From contig JBGQIB010000049.1 in assembly GCA_041498295.1 (NCBI GenBank), forward strand, positions 1-28,412: a stretch of 28,412 nucleotides of DNA, written 5' to 3'. The notes under the pieces were generated by a model that was not told where the DNA came from, did not search any database, and saw nothing but the letters and a program-made list of their open reading frames with translations. The translations under genes and the position numbers were made by a program. Each line of letters begins with the position of its first letter. The first letter of the stretch is position 1. This stretch comes from VGRW01 sp041498295 (GTDB taxonomy: Bacteria > Myxococcota_A > UBA9160 > SZUA-336). Shown here piece after piece: positions 17,742 through 24,873 of this stretch.

Positions 17742-19154
17742 ATGCAGAAGAAGCTCGTCGAGTTCACGAACCTGCTGCGCAAGGCCGGGGTGCGCGTGTC
17801 GGTCGCGGAGTCACTCGACGCCTTCGGCGCGCTCGACGAATTGCCGCTCGAGGACCGCGAGCTCTTCAAGGACGCGCTGCGCGCCACGATGGTGAAGCGC
17901 TCCGACGAGATCGACACCTACGATCGGCTCTTCGACCTCTTCTGGTCGGGCTTCCACGACCAGCTCCGGCAGGAGCTCCAGCAGGCGATGGGAGGCATGC
18001 CCGAGGGGTTCGACCTCGAGCAGCTGCTCGAGCAGCTGCGGCGCATGCTCGAGAACATGGACGTCGGCGATCTCTCCGAGCTCGCGAAGGCGCTGCTCGG
18101 GATGGATCCGAACGCGCTCGAGAACCTGATCCGGCAGGCGGGCGACGAGGCCGAGGTCCAGAACATCCGCAACATGCTCCAGATCGGGTTCTTCTCGCGC
18201 CGGATGATGGAGCAGATGGACATGGAGGGCGCGGCCGGAGAGCTGCGTAGCCTCATGGACCGCCTGCGCGAAGAGGGCATGGGCGAGGACCAGCTGCGCG
18301 AGCTCGGCGATCTGCTGAAGGCCGTGCAGGAAGCGGTTCGGCGCGCGGTTCGGCAGTTCACGGAGCGCGAGCTCGACAAACAGAACCACGACTACATCGA
18401 GCGCTTCCGGCGCGAGAGTCTGCTCGAGAAGAGCTTCTACAACCTGACCGAGGACGACCTCCGCAAGCTGCGCGAGGTCGTTCAGCGGCTCGCGCAGAAG
18501 CTGAAGAGCGTCATCACGATGCGCCGCAAGCGCGAGCGCCGCGGCAAGTTCGATCTGAAGACGACGATGCGCCGCAACATGGCGAACGGCGGGATCCCGT
18601 TCGAGCTCGTGTTCAAGCAGCGCAAGAAGGAGAAGCCGAAGCTCGTCGTGCTCTGCGACATCTCGAGCTCGGTCGCGAACGTGAGTCGCTTCTTCCTGCA
18701 GTTCATCTTCAGCCTGCAGGACTGCTTCACCAAGGTGCGCAGCTTCGTGTTCGTCGCGGAGCTCGGCGAGGTGAGCCAGCTGTTCCGCGACAAGGAGATC
18801 TTCGACGCCATCGACCTCGCGCTCGACGGCGGCGACGTGATCAACCCCTACACGCGCTCGAACTTCGGCCTGGCCTTCCACACGTTCTGGCGCGACTACC
18901 TGTCGGCGATCGACAGCCGCACGACGGTGGTCGTGATCGGCGATGCGCGGAACAACTACAACGATCCGCGAGCCTGGTGCATGCGCGACATCCACTCGAA
19001 GGCGAAGAACGTGATCTGGATCAACCCCGAGTCACCCGGTGCTTGGGGGTTCGGCGACAGCGTGATGGACAAATACTTGCCGTACACCGACGTCGCCGAG
19101 GAGTGCCGCAACCTGAAGCAGCTCTCGCGCCTGGTCGACCGGCTGATCATCTAG
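17742..19154 (+). CDS. CoxE-like VWA-domain protein
   Basis: Partner of MoxR-type ATPases; 470 residues. The N-terminal two-thirds is helical and charged (KLVEFTNLLRKAGVRVSVAE..., then Glu/Leu-rich segments such as FDLEQLLEQLRRMLENMD) and probably binds the ATPase or client. The C-terminal von Willebrand A domain has the MIDAS motif DISSS at 306-310, then RSNFGLAFHTFWRDY and TTVVVIGDARNNYNDPRAW, and ends with a conserved LKQLSRLVDRLII-type tail. The MIDAS residues indicate metal-dependent protein binding. It starts two bases after the ATPase stop and is the last gene of the ribBA-padR-ATPase-VWA run. In carbon monoxide dehydrogenase clusters CoxD/CoxE assemble the active site; here no such client is adjacent, so the target must be encoded elsewhere. 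Confidence 0.88.
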   Translation: MQKKLVEFTNLLRKAGVRVSVAESLDAFGALDELPLEDRELFKDALRATMVKRSDEIDTYDRLFDLFWSGFHDQLRQELQQAMGGMPEGFDLEQLLEQLRRMLENMDVGDLSELAKALLGMDPNALENLIRQAGDEAEVQNIRNMLQIGFFSRRMMEQMDMEGAAGELRSLMDRLREEGMGEDQLRELGDLLKAVQEAVRRAVRQFTERELDKQNHDYIERFRRESLLEKSFYNLTEDDLRKLREVVQRLAQKLKSVITMRRKRERRGKFDLKTTMRRNMANGGIPFELVFKQRKKEKPKLVVLCDISSSVANVSRFFLQFIFSLQDCFTKVRSFVFVAELGEVSQLFRDKEIFDAIDLALDGGDVINPYTRSNFGLAFHTFWRDYLSAIDSRTTVVVIGDARNNYNDPRAWCMRDIHSKAKNVIWINPESPGAWGFGDSVMDKYLPYTDVAEECRNLKQLSRLVDRLII

Positions 19155-19181
19155 CTGCCGCGATCGCCGCTCGCGAAGTGC

Positions 19182-19218
19182 AGAATGAACAACGCCGGCA
19201 GCTTCTGGCTGCCGGCGT
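19182..19218 (-). terminator. Hairpin with U-rich tail on the minus strand
   Basis: ACGCCGGCAG (19192-19201) and CTGCCGGCGT (19209-19218) form a perfect 10-bp stem, 11 with the closing C-G, and a 5-base loop. On the minus strand the stem is followed by TGTTCATTCT, which is U-rich; on the plus strand it is followed by CGCTTGTGGG, which is not. It therefore fits a minus-strand intrinsic terminator best, and may also attenuate plus-strand read-through 37 bases after the VWA gene. Confidence 0.5.
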
Positions 19219-19230
19219 CGCTTGTGGGTC

Positions 19231-19310
19231 GGAGAGGGCGGTGGATGACTTTGTGGGGGGTGAGAGGTTGGACATTTCAAGTCAGAAATGTCGTCTCCAC
19301 CGCCTTCTCC
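19231..19310. repeat. Long imperfect inverted repeat with nested hairpin
   Basis: GGAGAGGGCGGTGGA (19231-19245) pairs with TCCACCGCCTTCTCC (19296-19310) at 14 of 15 positions, the exception being G-T (19236/19305). After one bulged base, GAC (19247-19249) pairs with GTC (19293-19295). Inside is a perfect 8-bp hairpin GACATTTC-AAGTCA-GAAATGTC (19271-19292) stacked next to that helix. A 21-base purine-rich strand with a run of six G is left unpaired on one side. Confidence 0.7.
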
Positions 19311-19363
19311 ATAAACTCTATGGCGGCCCGCGCCTCCCGTCGCGGATGATGCCAGATGGTCAA

Positions 19364-19391
19364 ATTATGCATGGAGAGTCGGAGATGTCAA
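19364..19391 (-). promoter_or_regulatory. Strong sigma-70-type promoter on the minus strand
   Basis: Read on the minus strand: TTGACA (19391-19386), 16 bases, CATAAT (19369-19364). The -35 box is a perfect consensus match and the -10 box matches five of six. It fires away from miaB towards the 3' end of the VWA gene, where no minus-strand protein gene exists. It is the best promoter-like sequence I found by eye in the window along with the one before guaB. Confidence 0.5.
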
Positions 19392-19573
19392 ACCGCATTT
19401 CACTCCGCTCGGGCTCGCCAGTCTGTCAACCAATCTAAAGATTGAAGCTATGCGCGGATCCCTCTGGTATCGCTGAAGGTTTGCCTCGTGCCACTTTTGA
19501 AACAATCGCCCACCATTTTCGCCGGGAACAGCGGCAGGGCAGGGCGAGCGCCGCTCCGCTACCGTGCCCGGCG

Positions 19574-20935
19574 ATGAGCGGCCGCCGGTTCCACATCCGT
19601 GCCTTCGGGTGCCAGATGAACCAGCACGACGCCCAGAAGATGGCGAACCTGCTGCATCACGACGGTTGGTCGCTCGCCGCCGAGCCAGACACGGCCGATC
19701 TGGTCGTGCTCCACACGTGCTCGATCCGCGAGAAGGCCGAGCACAAGCTGTACACGGAGCTCGGCTGGCTCATGGAGCGGAAGCGAAGGGAGCCCGACCT
19801 GGTCGTCGGCGTCGGCGGCTGCGTCGCGCAGCAAGAAGGGGAAGGGCTGCTGCGCCGTTTCCCGGCGCTCGACTTCGTCTTCGGCCCGCAGAACCTCGTG
19901 CACCTTCCGGAGCTCGCGCGCGAGGCTCGCGCGCGGCTGCGCGGACTGCGCGTCGACTATCGCGACGACCCTCAGGCGCGCTTCGAGCTGCCCGAGCTCC
20001 ACCCTCAGTTCGCCTCGACCACGCCCGGCCGCGCCTTCGTCACGGTCATGGAGGGCTGTGATCTGTTCTGCGCGTACTGCGTCGTGCCGCGCACTCGCGG
20101 CCGCGAGGTCAGCCGCCCGAGCGCTCGCATCCTCGCGGAAGTTTGCGGCCTCGCCGCATCCGGGGTGACCGAGGTGACGCTCCTCGGCCAGACGGTGAAC
20201 GCTTACGGCCGACCCCGTCCCGGGATGGCCAAGGGCGAGATCGGCTTCGCGGAGCTCCTGCGCCGGGTCGCCGAAGTCGCGGGCATTCGCCGCGTCCGTT
20301 TCACCAGCCCGCACCCGAGCTTCGTGTCCGACGAGCTGATCGAGGCGTATCGGGACGTGCCACAGCTCTGTCCCCATCTGCACCTGCCCGTGCAGAGCGG
20401 GTCGGCGCGCGTGCTCGCGGCGATGAATCGGCGCTACGACCGCGCGACGTACGTCGACACGGTGACCCGCCTGCGCGCGGCGCGACCCGGGATTGCCATC
20501 ACCACCGACCTGATCGTTGCCTTCCCGACGGAGACGCGCGAGGACTTCGCCGAGACCATCAGTCTCATGCGCGAGGTGAACTTCACCGACAGCTTCTCGT
20601 TCAAGTACTCGCAGCGCCCGGGCACACCGGCCGAACGCCGAGCTCTGGGCGAGCTCGACCCGGACGAAGCCCAGGCACGGCTGGCGGAAGTCCAGTCGCT
20701 GCAGACGGAGCTGACGCTCGAAGCGCACCGCGCTCGCGTCGGTGAGCGCACGGAGGTGCTCGTGGACGGCCACAGTCGCCGCCCCGGCGCGACGTTCACC
20801 GGGCGCGATCCGCACAACCGGCTCGTGAACTTCAAGGCCGAGAGCGACATCGCCCGTGGCGCGTATGCCGGTGTCGACATCGACGGATACACGCCGCACT
20901 CGCTGTTAGGCCAAGCAACCTCCTCGGCCCCCTGA
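19574..20935 (+). CDS. miaB: tRNA-2-methylthio-N6-isopentenyladenosine synthase MiaB
   Basis: Radical-SAM methylthiotransferase that adds a methylthio group to i6A37 of tRNAs reading UNN codons; 453 residues. The N-terminal UPF0004 domain holds the auxiliary cluster cysteines C13 (FGCQMN), C49 (HTCSIRE) and C83 (GGCVAQQ). The radical-SAM cluster is C162, C166 and C169 in CDLFCAYCVVPRTRGRE. LPVQSGSARVLAAMNRRY and the C-terminal TRAM domain (ERTEVLVDG... to YTPHSLLG) complete the family pattern. The ATG at 19574 is preferred: the TTG at 19442 would add 44 residues from the unusual upstream region that do not resemble the family, whereas the conserved RRFHIRAFGCQMN starts right after 19574. No Shine-Dalgarno is evident; TACCGT eight bases upstream could make it leaderless. 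Stands alone as a transcription unit. Confidence 0.94.
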   Translation: MSGRRFHIRAFGCQMNQHDAQKMANLLHHDGWSLAAEPDTADLVVLHTCSIREKAEHKLYTELGWLMERKRREPDLVVGVGGCVAQQEGEGLLRRFPALDFVFGPQNLVHLPELAREARARLRGLRVDYRDDPQARFELPELHPQFASTTPGRAFVTVMEGCDLFCAYCVVPRTRGREVSRPSARILAEVCGLAASGVTEVTLLGQTVNAYGRPRPGMAKGEIGFAELLRRVAEVAGIRRVRFTSPHPSFVSDELIEAYRDVPQLCPHLHLPVQSGSARVLAAMNRRYDRATYVDTVTRLRAARPGIAITTDLIVAFPTETREDFAETISLMREVNFTDSFSFKYSQRPGTPAERRALGELDPDEAQARLAEVQSLQTELTLEAHRARVGERTEVLVDGHSRRPGATFTGRDPHNRLVNFKAESDIARGAYAGVDIDGYTPHSLLGQATSSAP

Positions 20936-20972
20936 AAAAAATCCGCTCGTGACCGACAAGCACTAGAGACTA

Positions 20973-21002
20973 AGCTGCAGCTGAGCTCGGACTGCTCCGA
21001 GC
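20973..21002. promoter_or_regulatory. Palindrome and hairpin before the regulatory operon
   Basis: AGCTGCAGCT (20973-20982) is a perfect palindrome; immediately after it GCTCGGA-CTGC-TCCGAGC (20985-21002) is a perfect 7-bp hairpin. They lie between the miaB stop and the TTG start at 21049. No U-run follows, so termination of miaB is doubtful; an operator or leader structure for the regulatory operon is an alternative. Confidence 0.35.
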
Positions 21003-21048
21003 GGTGTCGGAGTTGGGCCCGCGCCCCCCCGCGGACCGAGGAGAGACC

Positions 21049-22842
21049 TTGCCTCCCAAGGCGCGGATACTGGCGATCGACGACCAGCTGTATTTCCGTA
21101 GCTTCGTCGAGGGCCTGCTCTCCGAAGCGGGCCACTCGATCCGCGCCGTCGAGAACGAGGCGCGCGCATTCGAGGTTGCCCTGCGCGAGGGCGCACCGGA
21201 CGTGGTGATTGCGGATCCAGCGCAGCTCGGGTCCGACCCCGTCGCCGCGCTCGAGCGCTTGCGCACGCGCTGGCCGAAGGCCGCTCTGCTCGCGCTCTCC
21301 GCCAACGCCGACCCGGCCACGCGCTCGGCCGCGACGCGAGGTGGCGCGCGAGATTTCATGCAGAAGCCCGTCGACCGCGAGGCGCTGCTGCGCGCGGTGG
21401 CGGCGCTGCTCGCTCCGGCGCGCAACGACGCCGACCAAGGCAGGCTGCTCGACGAGAACGTGCAGCTCATGAGCCGCGTCTCGCTGCTCGAGCGCACGGC
21501 CGCGCTCTTCGACGTGCGCTCGCGCGCCGAGGTCGAGAAGCGCATCGGGCAGCTCCTGCAGGTGGAGAGCCGCGCGCGCGAGATCGCCCTCTACGCCGAG
21601 CCGCGCAGCGACGGCACGATCGCGCGCGGCGTGCTGCTCGGCGGCTCGACGCCGACCTCGGCGCCCGAGGCCTTTGTGTTCGAGCCGCCCGAGCGCGCCG
21701 ACGCGCTGCGCGCGGGGCGCATCGTCGCCGAGCCCGATGCGGCGAACGCCAAGTTGCTCTGGGTGCCGTTCACGCGCGAGGCCCGCCTGGTCGCCGTCGC
21801 GCGCCTCTCCGCGAGCGACGCGGGCAGCTTCGGCGCGCGCGAGCTCGAGGTGTGCGCACAGATTTCGCGCTTCGCGGCGGTCGCGCTCGACGGCGCGCAG
21901 GAGCGCGAGCGACTGGCGCGGAGCACGTTGCGCGAGCCGCTGAGCGGTCTGCCGGGCCGCGACTTCCTCGACGAGGTCGGCCGCACCGAGGTGCACAAGG
22001 CGCACCGCTTCGGTCGACGCCTGTCACTTCTCTGTGTCGACGTCGACGGCTTCGATGCCACGCGCAACGCCGCCGTGCTGCCGTCACTCGTCGGCGCGGT
22101 GACTCGCACCTTGCGCACCACCGACGTACTGGTCGCCGAAGGCGCGCACCGCTTCTGGGTGCTCGTCACCGACACGGATCCGCTGGGCGGCGTCGTGCTG
22201 AAGCGGCGCATCGCACAGCGCCTGCGCGACGCGCTGCGCGAGGCGCAGCTCGAGGCGACCCCCGCGCTGGGCGTCGCGAATTTCCCCGTTGACGGCGAGA
22301 CACTCGAGCAGCTCTCCACCGCCGCGGAGCGCCGCGTCCAGGAAGAGCACGCGAGCGTCGTGCGCGAGCTCGGCATCGAGGCCGAAACGCCGCTGTCCGC
22401 GATGGGCGCGCGGCTGCTCGACCGCGCGCTCTGGCTGCCGGCTGACTTCGTCGGCGAGGCGGCCGAGCTCTTGATCGGCGACCTTGCGTGCCGGCCGCGC
22501 GACCGCGGTCTACTGTTCCTCGCGCCGGGCCCGGACCGCAAGCGCTTCCTCGGTCCGCTCACGGCTCTGGGTGACATCGAGACGGCTACCGAAGTCTTCC
22601 TCGCGACCGACGGTGACACGGTGCCATCGGGTCCCGCGGTCACGGCGCTCTCGCTGCCGCCGAATGTCTCGGCCGAGACCTCTTGGATCGTGCGCTTCGG
22701 CGAGGGCCCGCCGTATGCGCTCGTCGCCGGCAAGCCGCGCGCCGACGGCGCGCGCCCCGTCTTTCACTCCGCTGACCCTGTGTTGGTCGAGCACATGACA
22801 TTCCGGCTGCGCGCCGAGACCGGCTTCGGAGTGCGCGCCTGA
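21049..22842 (+). CDS. Receiver protein with GAF-like and degenerate GGDEF domains
   Basis: Regulatory protein of 597 residues from the TTG at 21049, chosen because GAGGAG (21038-21043) lies five bases before it; the GTG at 21004 has no such site. The receiver domain (about 5-122) is complete: D11/D12, phosphoacceptor D56 (VVIADP), S84 and K106. Residues 127-290 contain a coiled stretch and a GAF-like region. Residues about 295-425 resemble a GGDEF domain (SGLPGRDFLDEV, then LSLLCVDVDGFD), but the catalytic GGDEF is GAHRF at 365-369, so cyclic-di-GMP synthesis is not expected. The last 170 residues I do not recognise. Likely a phosphorylation-controlled scaffold or adaptor. It overlaps the next gene by one base. 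No histidine kinase is in the window. Confidence 0.8.
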   Translation: MPPKARILAIDDQLYFRSFVEGLLSEAGHSIRAVENEARAFEVALREGAPDVVIADPAQLGSDPVAALERLRTRWPKAALLALSANADPATRSAATRGGARDFMQKPVDREALLRAVAALLAPARNDADQGRLLDENVQLMSRVSLLERTAALFDVRSRAEVEKRIGQLLQVESRAREIALYAEPRSDGTIARGVLLGGSTPTSAPEAFVFEPPERADALRAGRIVAEPDAANAKLLWVPFTREARLVAVARLSASDAGSFGARELEVCAQISRFAAVALDGAQERERLARSTLREPLSGLPGRDFLDEVGRTEVHKAHRFGRRLSLLCVDVDGFDATRNAAVLPSLVGAVTRTLRTTDVLVAEGAHRFWVLVTDTDPLGGVVLKRRIAQRLRDALREAQLEATPALGVANFPVDGETLEQLSTAAERRVQEEHASVVRELGIEAETPLSAMGARLLDRALWLPADFVGEAAELLIGDLACRPRDRGLLFLAPGPDRKRFLGPLTALGDIETATEVFLATDGDTVPSGPAVTALSLPPNVSAETSWIVRFGEGPPYALVAGKPRADGARPVFHSADPVLVEHMTFRLRAETGFGVRA

Positions 22843-24383
22843 TGCGCCTGCTCGTCGCCGATCACGATCGCGGCCGCGCCAAGGGTATCGCCGAGGCGTG
22901 CACCGGCCGCGGCCACATCGTCGAGCTGGCGCAGCACGGCGCGACGGCGCTCGAGCTCTCGCTGGAGAGAATCCCCGAAGCCGTCATCTGCCCGATCGAT
23001 CTCGCGGTCATCGACGGCGTGCGCCTGGCCGAGATCCTGCGCGGCAACCCGCGTCTGCGCGGCACGAGCTTCATCTTCCTCGTGAACGACGAGCTCGACG
23101 CGCCGATCTCGATGGACTCACGCGATGCCACCGTCGTCGCGCCCTGGCACGAGGCCGACGTGCTCGACCACGTCGACGCGATCCTCGAGCGCAGCGCGCG
23201 CTTCGGGGAGATCCGCTCGGACACCGAGATCGAGGGCAAGCTCTCGCAGATCTCCGTCGCCGATCTGCTGCAGATCTTCCAGATGAACCTGCGCAGCGGC
23301 AGCGTGAAGATCTCGCAGGAAGAGTTGCCCGCGCCGGCCTCGATCTCGGTTCGCGCCGGCCAGGTCATCGACGCACTGATTCCGCTGTCCGACGGCACCG
23401 CCGTCGTCGGCGAGAAGGCGCTCTACAGAATTCTGTGTTGGAAAGAGGGCCGCTTCGAGTTCATCCCCGGCGACGTGAAGGAACAGGCGCGCATCGCGAA
23501 GCCGCTGCGCATGCTGCTCATGGAGGGCATGCGCCAGAAGGACGAGTGGGACAAGCTGCGCCGCGACATGCCGGGACCCGAGTTCCGCCTCGCGCTGCGC
23601 GTGCCGCGCGAGCAGATCCCGGCGATCGCGCATCCACTCACGCGCGAAGTCGTGGACGCCGTCACCGCTTACCGGAAGATCGGCGAGATCGTCGATCACT
23701 GTCCGTTCCCGGACTACCAGGTGCTGCGCGTGCTCTCCGACTTGTTCGCGCGCGACGCGCTCGGCCTCGAGCACCTGCGCACCACTCCCGAAGGCGGCTT
23801 CGCGCAGAGCGAGGCCGCGGTCTTCTCGGTGCCGCAGGTGCGCCGGCTGCGCGAGTGGGCGGCGAGCCAGCGACCGAAGGCGGGCTCGGTGCTGAAGGTC
23901 GTGGTCGCGAGCCACGAGCGCGCGCTGGTGCGCGCTTTCGTGACGGCGCTGCGCGAGACGACACACTTCGTGATCGACGGCCGGCTCGCGCGAGACACCG
24001 ACAAGCTCGGCGCGCTCGGAACCCTCGGCCACATCCCGCTCGGCGAGCACATGATGCTGCGCCTGATCTCGACCCCCGCGGACCCGACGTACGAGCCGCT
24101 CTGGGACGTCGCGGCTCACGGCATGCTCGGCGCGATCATCCTGCCCGCGGGTCCGTTCGGCGCGGCGCTCGAGGCGACCGAGGCGATCTGGGCGAAGCTG
24201 CGCGCTCGCAGCCCGCGCTCCGTGCACCTGCTGCTGCCCGATGCTCCCGGCTTGAACCTGTCGGACTCCGCGCGCGGAACGCTTCCGCACCTGGAGGGCG
24301 GCTCCTTCTTCGTGCTGCCGCCGCCCTCGAGCCTGGAGCGGCTCGAGGTGCTGCGCAGCGTGTTCGCGAGGCTCGTGCCATGA
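22842..24383 (+). CDS. Pseudo-receiver / DUF4388 / GTPase-like regulatory protein
   Basis: 513 residues in three parts. Residues 1-120 fold like a receiver domain, but the phosphoacceptor position aligns with Pro51 (VICPIDLAVIDG), the acidic pair is D7/H8 and the conserved Lys is absent, so it should not be phosphorylated in the usual way. Residues about 130-215 are a DUF4388 (PatA N-terminal-like) domain: IEGKLSQISVADLLQIFQMN, then GEKALYRILCWKEGRFEF. A helical linker (250-305) resembles the winged segment often found with DUF4388. Residues 350-510 look like an MglA-family G domain without its P-loop: LKVVVASHERALVRAF, then RLISTPADPTYEPLWDV where GTPases have a TPGQERF segment, and GMLGAIILP. 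Alignment of this last part is by eye and less certain. The gene overlaps both neighbours. Confidence 0.75.
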   Translation: MRLLVADHDRGRAKGIAEACTGRGHIVELAQHGATALELSLERIPEAVICPIDLAVIDGVRLAEILRGNPRLRGTSFIFLVNDELDAPISMDSRDATVVAPWHEADVLDHVDAILERSARFGEIRSDTEIEGKLSQISVADLLQIFQMNLRSGSVKISQEELPAPASISVRAGQVIDALIPLSDGTAVVGEKALYRILCWKEGRFEFIPGDVKEQARIAKPLRMLLMEGMRQKDEWDKLRRDMPGPEFRLALRVPREQIPAIAHPLTREVVDAVTAYRKIGEIVDHCPFPDYQVLRVLSDLFARDALGLEHLRTTPEGGFAQSEAAVFSVPQVRRLREWAASQRPKAGSVLKVVVASHERALVRAFVTALRETTHFVIDGRLARDTDKLGALGTLGHIPLGEHMMLRLISTPADPTYEPLWDVAAHGMLGAIILPAGPFGAALEATEAIWAKLRARSPRSVHLLLPDAPGLNLSDSARGTLPHLEGGSFFVLPPPSSLERLEVLRSVFARLVP

Positions 24384-24820
24384 CCGCAGTGCTCGATGGA
24401 TTCCCGCTGTTGTCCGAGCTCACCGCCGAGGAGCGCACTGCGCTCGAAGCGTGCCTCGAGACGCGCGACCTCGATGCGGGCTCCGTGCTGTTTCACGGCG
24501 GCGAGGAGACCGACGCGCTCTACTTCGTCGTCGACGGCGCGCTCGTGATCCGCAGCGACGGCCAGAACGTCTCCGAGCTCGGCGCGGGCGAGGTGCTCGG
24601 CGCGCTCAGCCTCGTCTGCGTCGGTCGGCGCGAGTGCGAGGCGGCCGCCGCGGCGCCCACGAAGCTCCTCTCGCTCACGCGCGAGGGCTACGTGCGGCTG
24701 CGCGAGGATCTACCCGCGCTCGCGCTGCGCCTCCAAGAGGCGATCCTGCGCAGCTTCTCGATGCTGGTGCGCGGAGTGATCGGCGACTCACGTGCGGCGT
24801 CGACGAGCAGCGTTTCTTGA
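24380..24820 (+). CDS. Stand-alone cyclic-nucleotide-binding-like domain protein
   Basis: 146 residues; the ATG overlaps the previous stop (ATGA). The sequence follows the CRP/PKA regulatory-subunit beta-barrel: PLLSELTAEERTALEACLETRDLDAGSVLFHGGEETDALYFVVDGAL, then ELGAGEVLGALSLV and a C-terminal helix. There is no DNA-binding helix-turn-helix, so it is not a CRP-type transcription factor by itself. In the phosphate-binding cassette the usual Gly-Glu is Gly-Ala (VLGALSLV), so the Glu that contacts the ribose of cAMP is missing, while an Arg (GRREC) remains nearby. It may bind another ligand or act as a protein-interaction module. It is the last gene of the three-gene regulatory operon; its stop codon overlaps the guaB -35 box. 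Confidence 0.8.
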   Translation: MTAVLDGFPLLSELTAEERTALEACLETRDLDAGSVLFHGGEETDALYFVVDGALVIRSDGQNVSELGAGEVLGALSLVCVGRRECEAAAAAPTKLLSLTREGYVRLREDLPALALRLQEAILRSFSMLVRGVIGDSRAASTSSVS

Positions 24821-24845
24821 CACCCTAGACCGCTCCCACTAGAGT
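24817..24845 (+). promoter_or_regulatory. Sigma-70-type promoter of guaBA
   Basis: TTGACA (24817-24822), a 17-base spacer and TAGAGT (24840-24845). The -35 box is a perfect match and overlaps the stop codon of the preceding gene; the -10 box matches four of six. Transcription would begin near 24852, leaving a leader of about 22 bases with a G-rich ribosome binding site (GGGGGA) before the ATG at 24874. Confidence 0.6.
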
Positions 24846-24873
24846 GCGCCGCCATCCAGCGCGGGGGACGGCG

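Larger units (their letters stand above)
19182..19357 (-). ncRNA. Candidate minus-strand structured small RNA
   Basis: A transcript of about 175 bases is predicted from the promoter at 19391-19364 (start near 19357) to the hairpin-plus-U-tail ending near 19182. In order it would contain the CCATA/TATGG hairpin, the long imperfect stem 19310-19231 with an inner 8-bp hairpin, and the terminator. No ORF with a ribosome binding site lies within it. I do not recognise it as 6S RNA, SRP RNA, tmRNA or RNase P. A caution: the long stem has a G-U pair on the plus strand but an A-C mismatch on the minus strand at one position, so strand is not certain. Confidence 0.35.
19155..19573. other. AT-richer, palindrome-rich intergenic gap
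   Basis: A 419-base gap between the VWA gene and miaB with no credible protein gene. Four full sequence lines (19261-19500) count to about 45-62% G+C, clearly below the surrounding genes. It holds at least four inverted repeats: 19192-19218, 19231-19310 (with an inner hairpin 19271-19292), CCATA-GAGTT-type 19309-19323, and CAATCT-AA-AGATTG at 19431-19444. A strong minus-strand promoter lies at 19364-19391. The longest small frame I saw is a 31-codon minus-strand ORF (19277-19372) without a ribosome binding site. A decayed mobile element (MITE-like) or a small-RNA gene could both explain it. TTGAAG (19442) and TGGTAT (19465-19470) could be a weak plus-strand promoter for miaB. Confidence 0.6.

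Noticed and set aside
19277..19372. 31-codon minus-strand ORF in the gap before miaB
   Set aside because: It starts upstream of the predicted transcription start, lacks a ribosome binding site and matches no family I know; treated as chance within a structured region.
19442..19573. Upstream TTG start for miaB
   Set aside because: The extra 44 residues come from the atypical gap and do not resemble MiaB; the family N-terminus starts after 19574.
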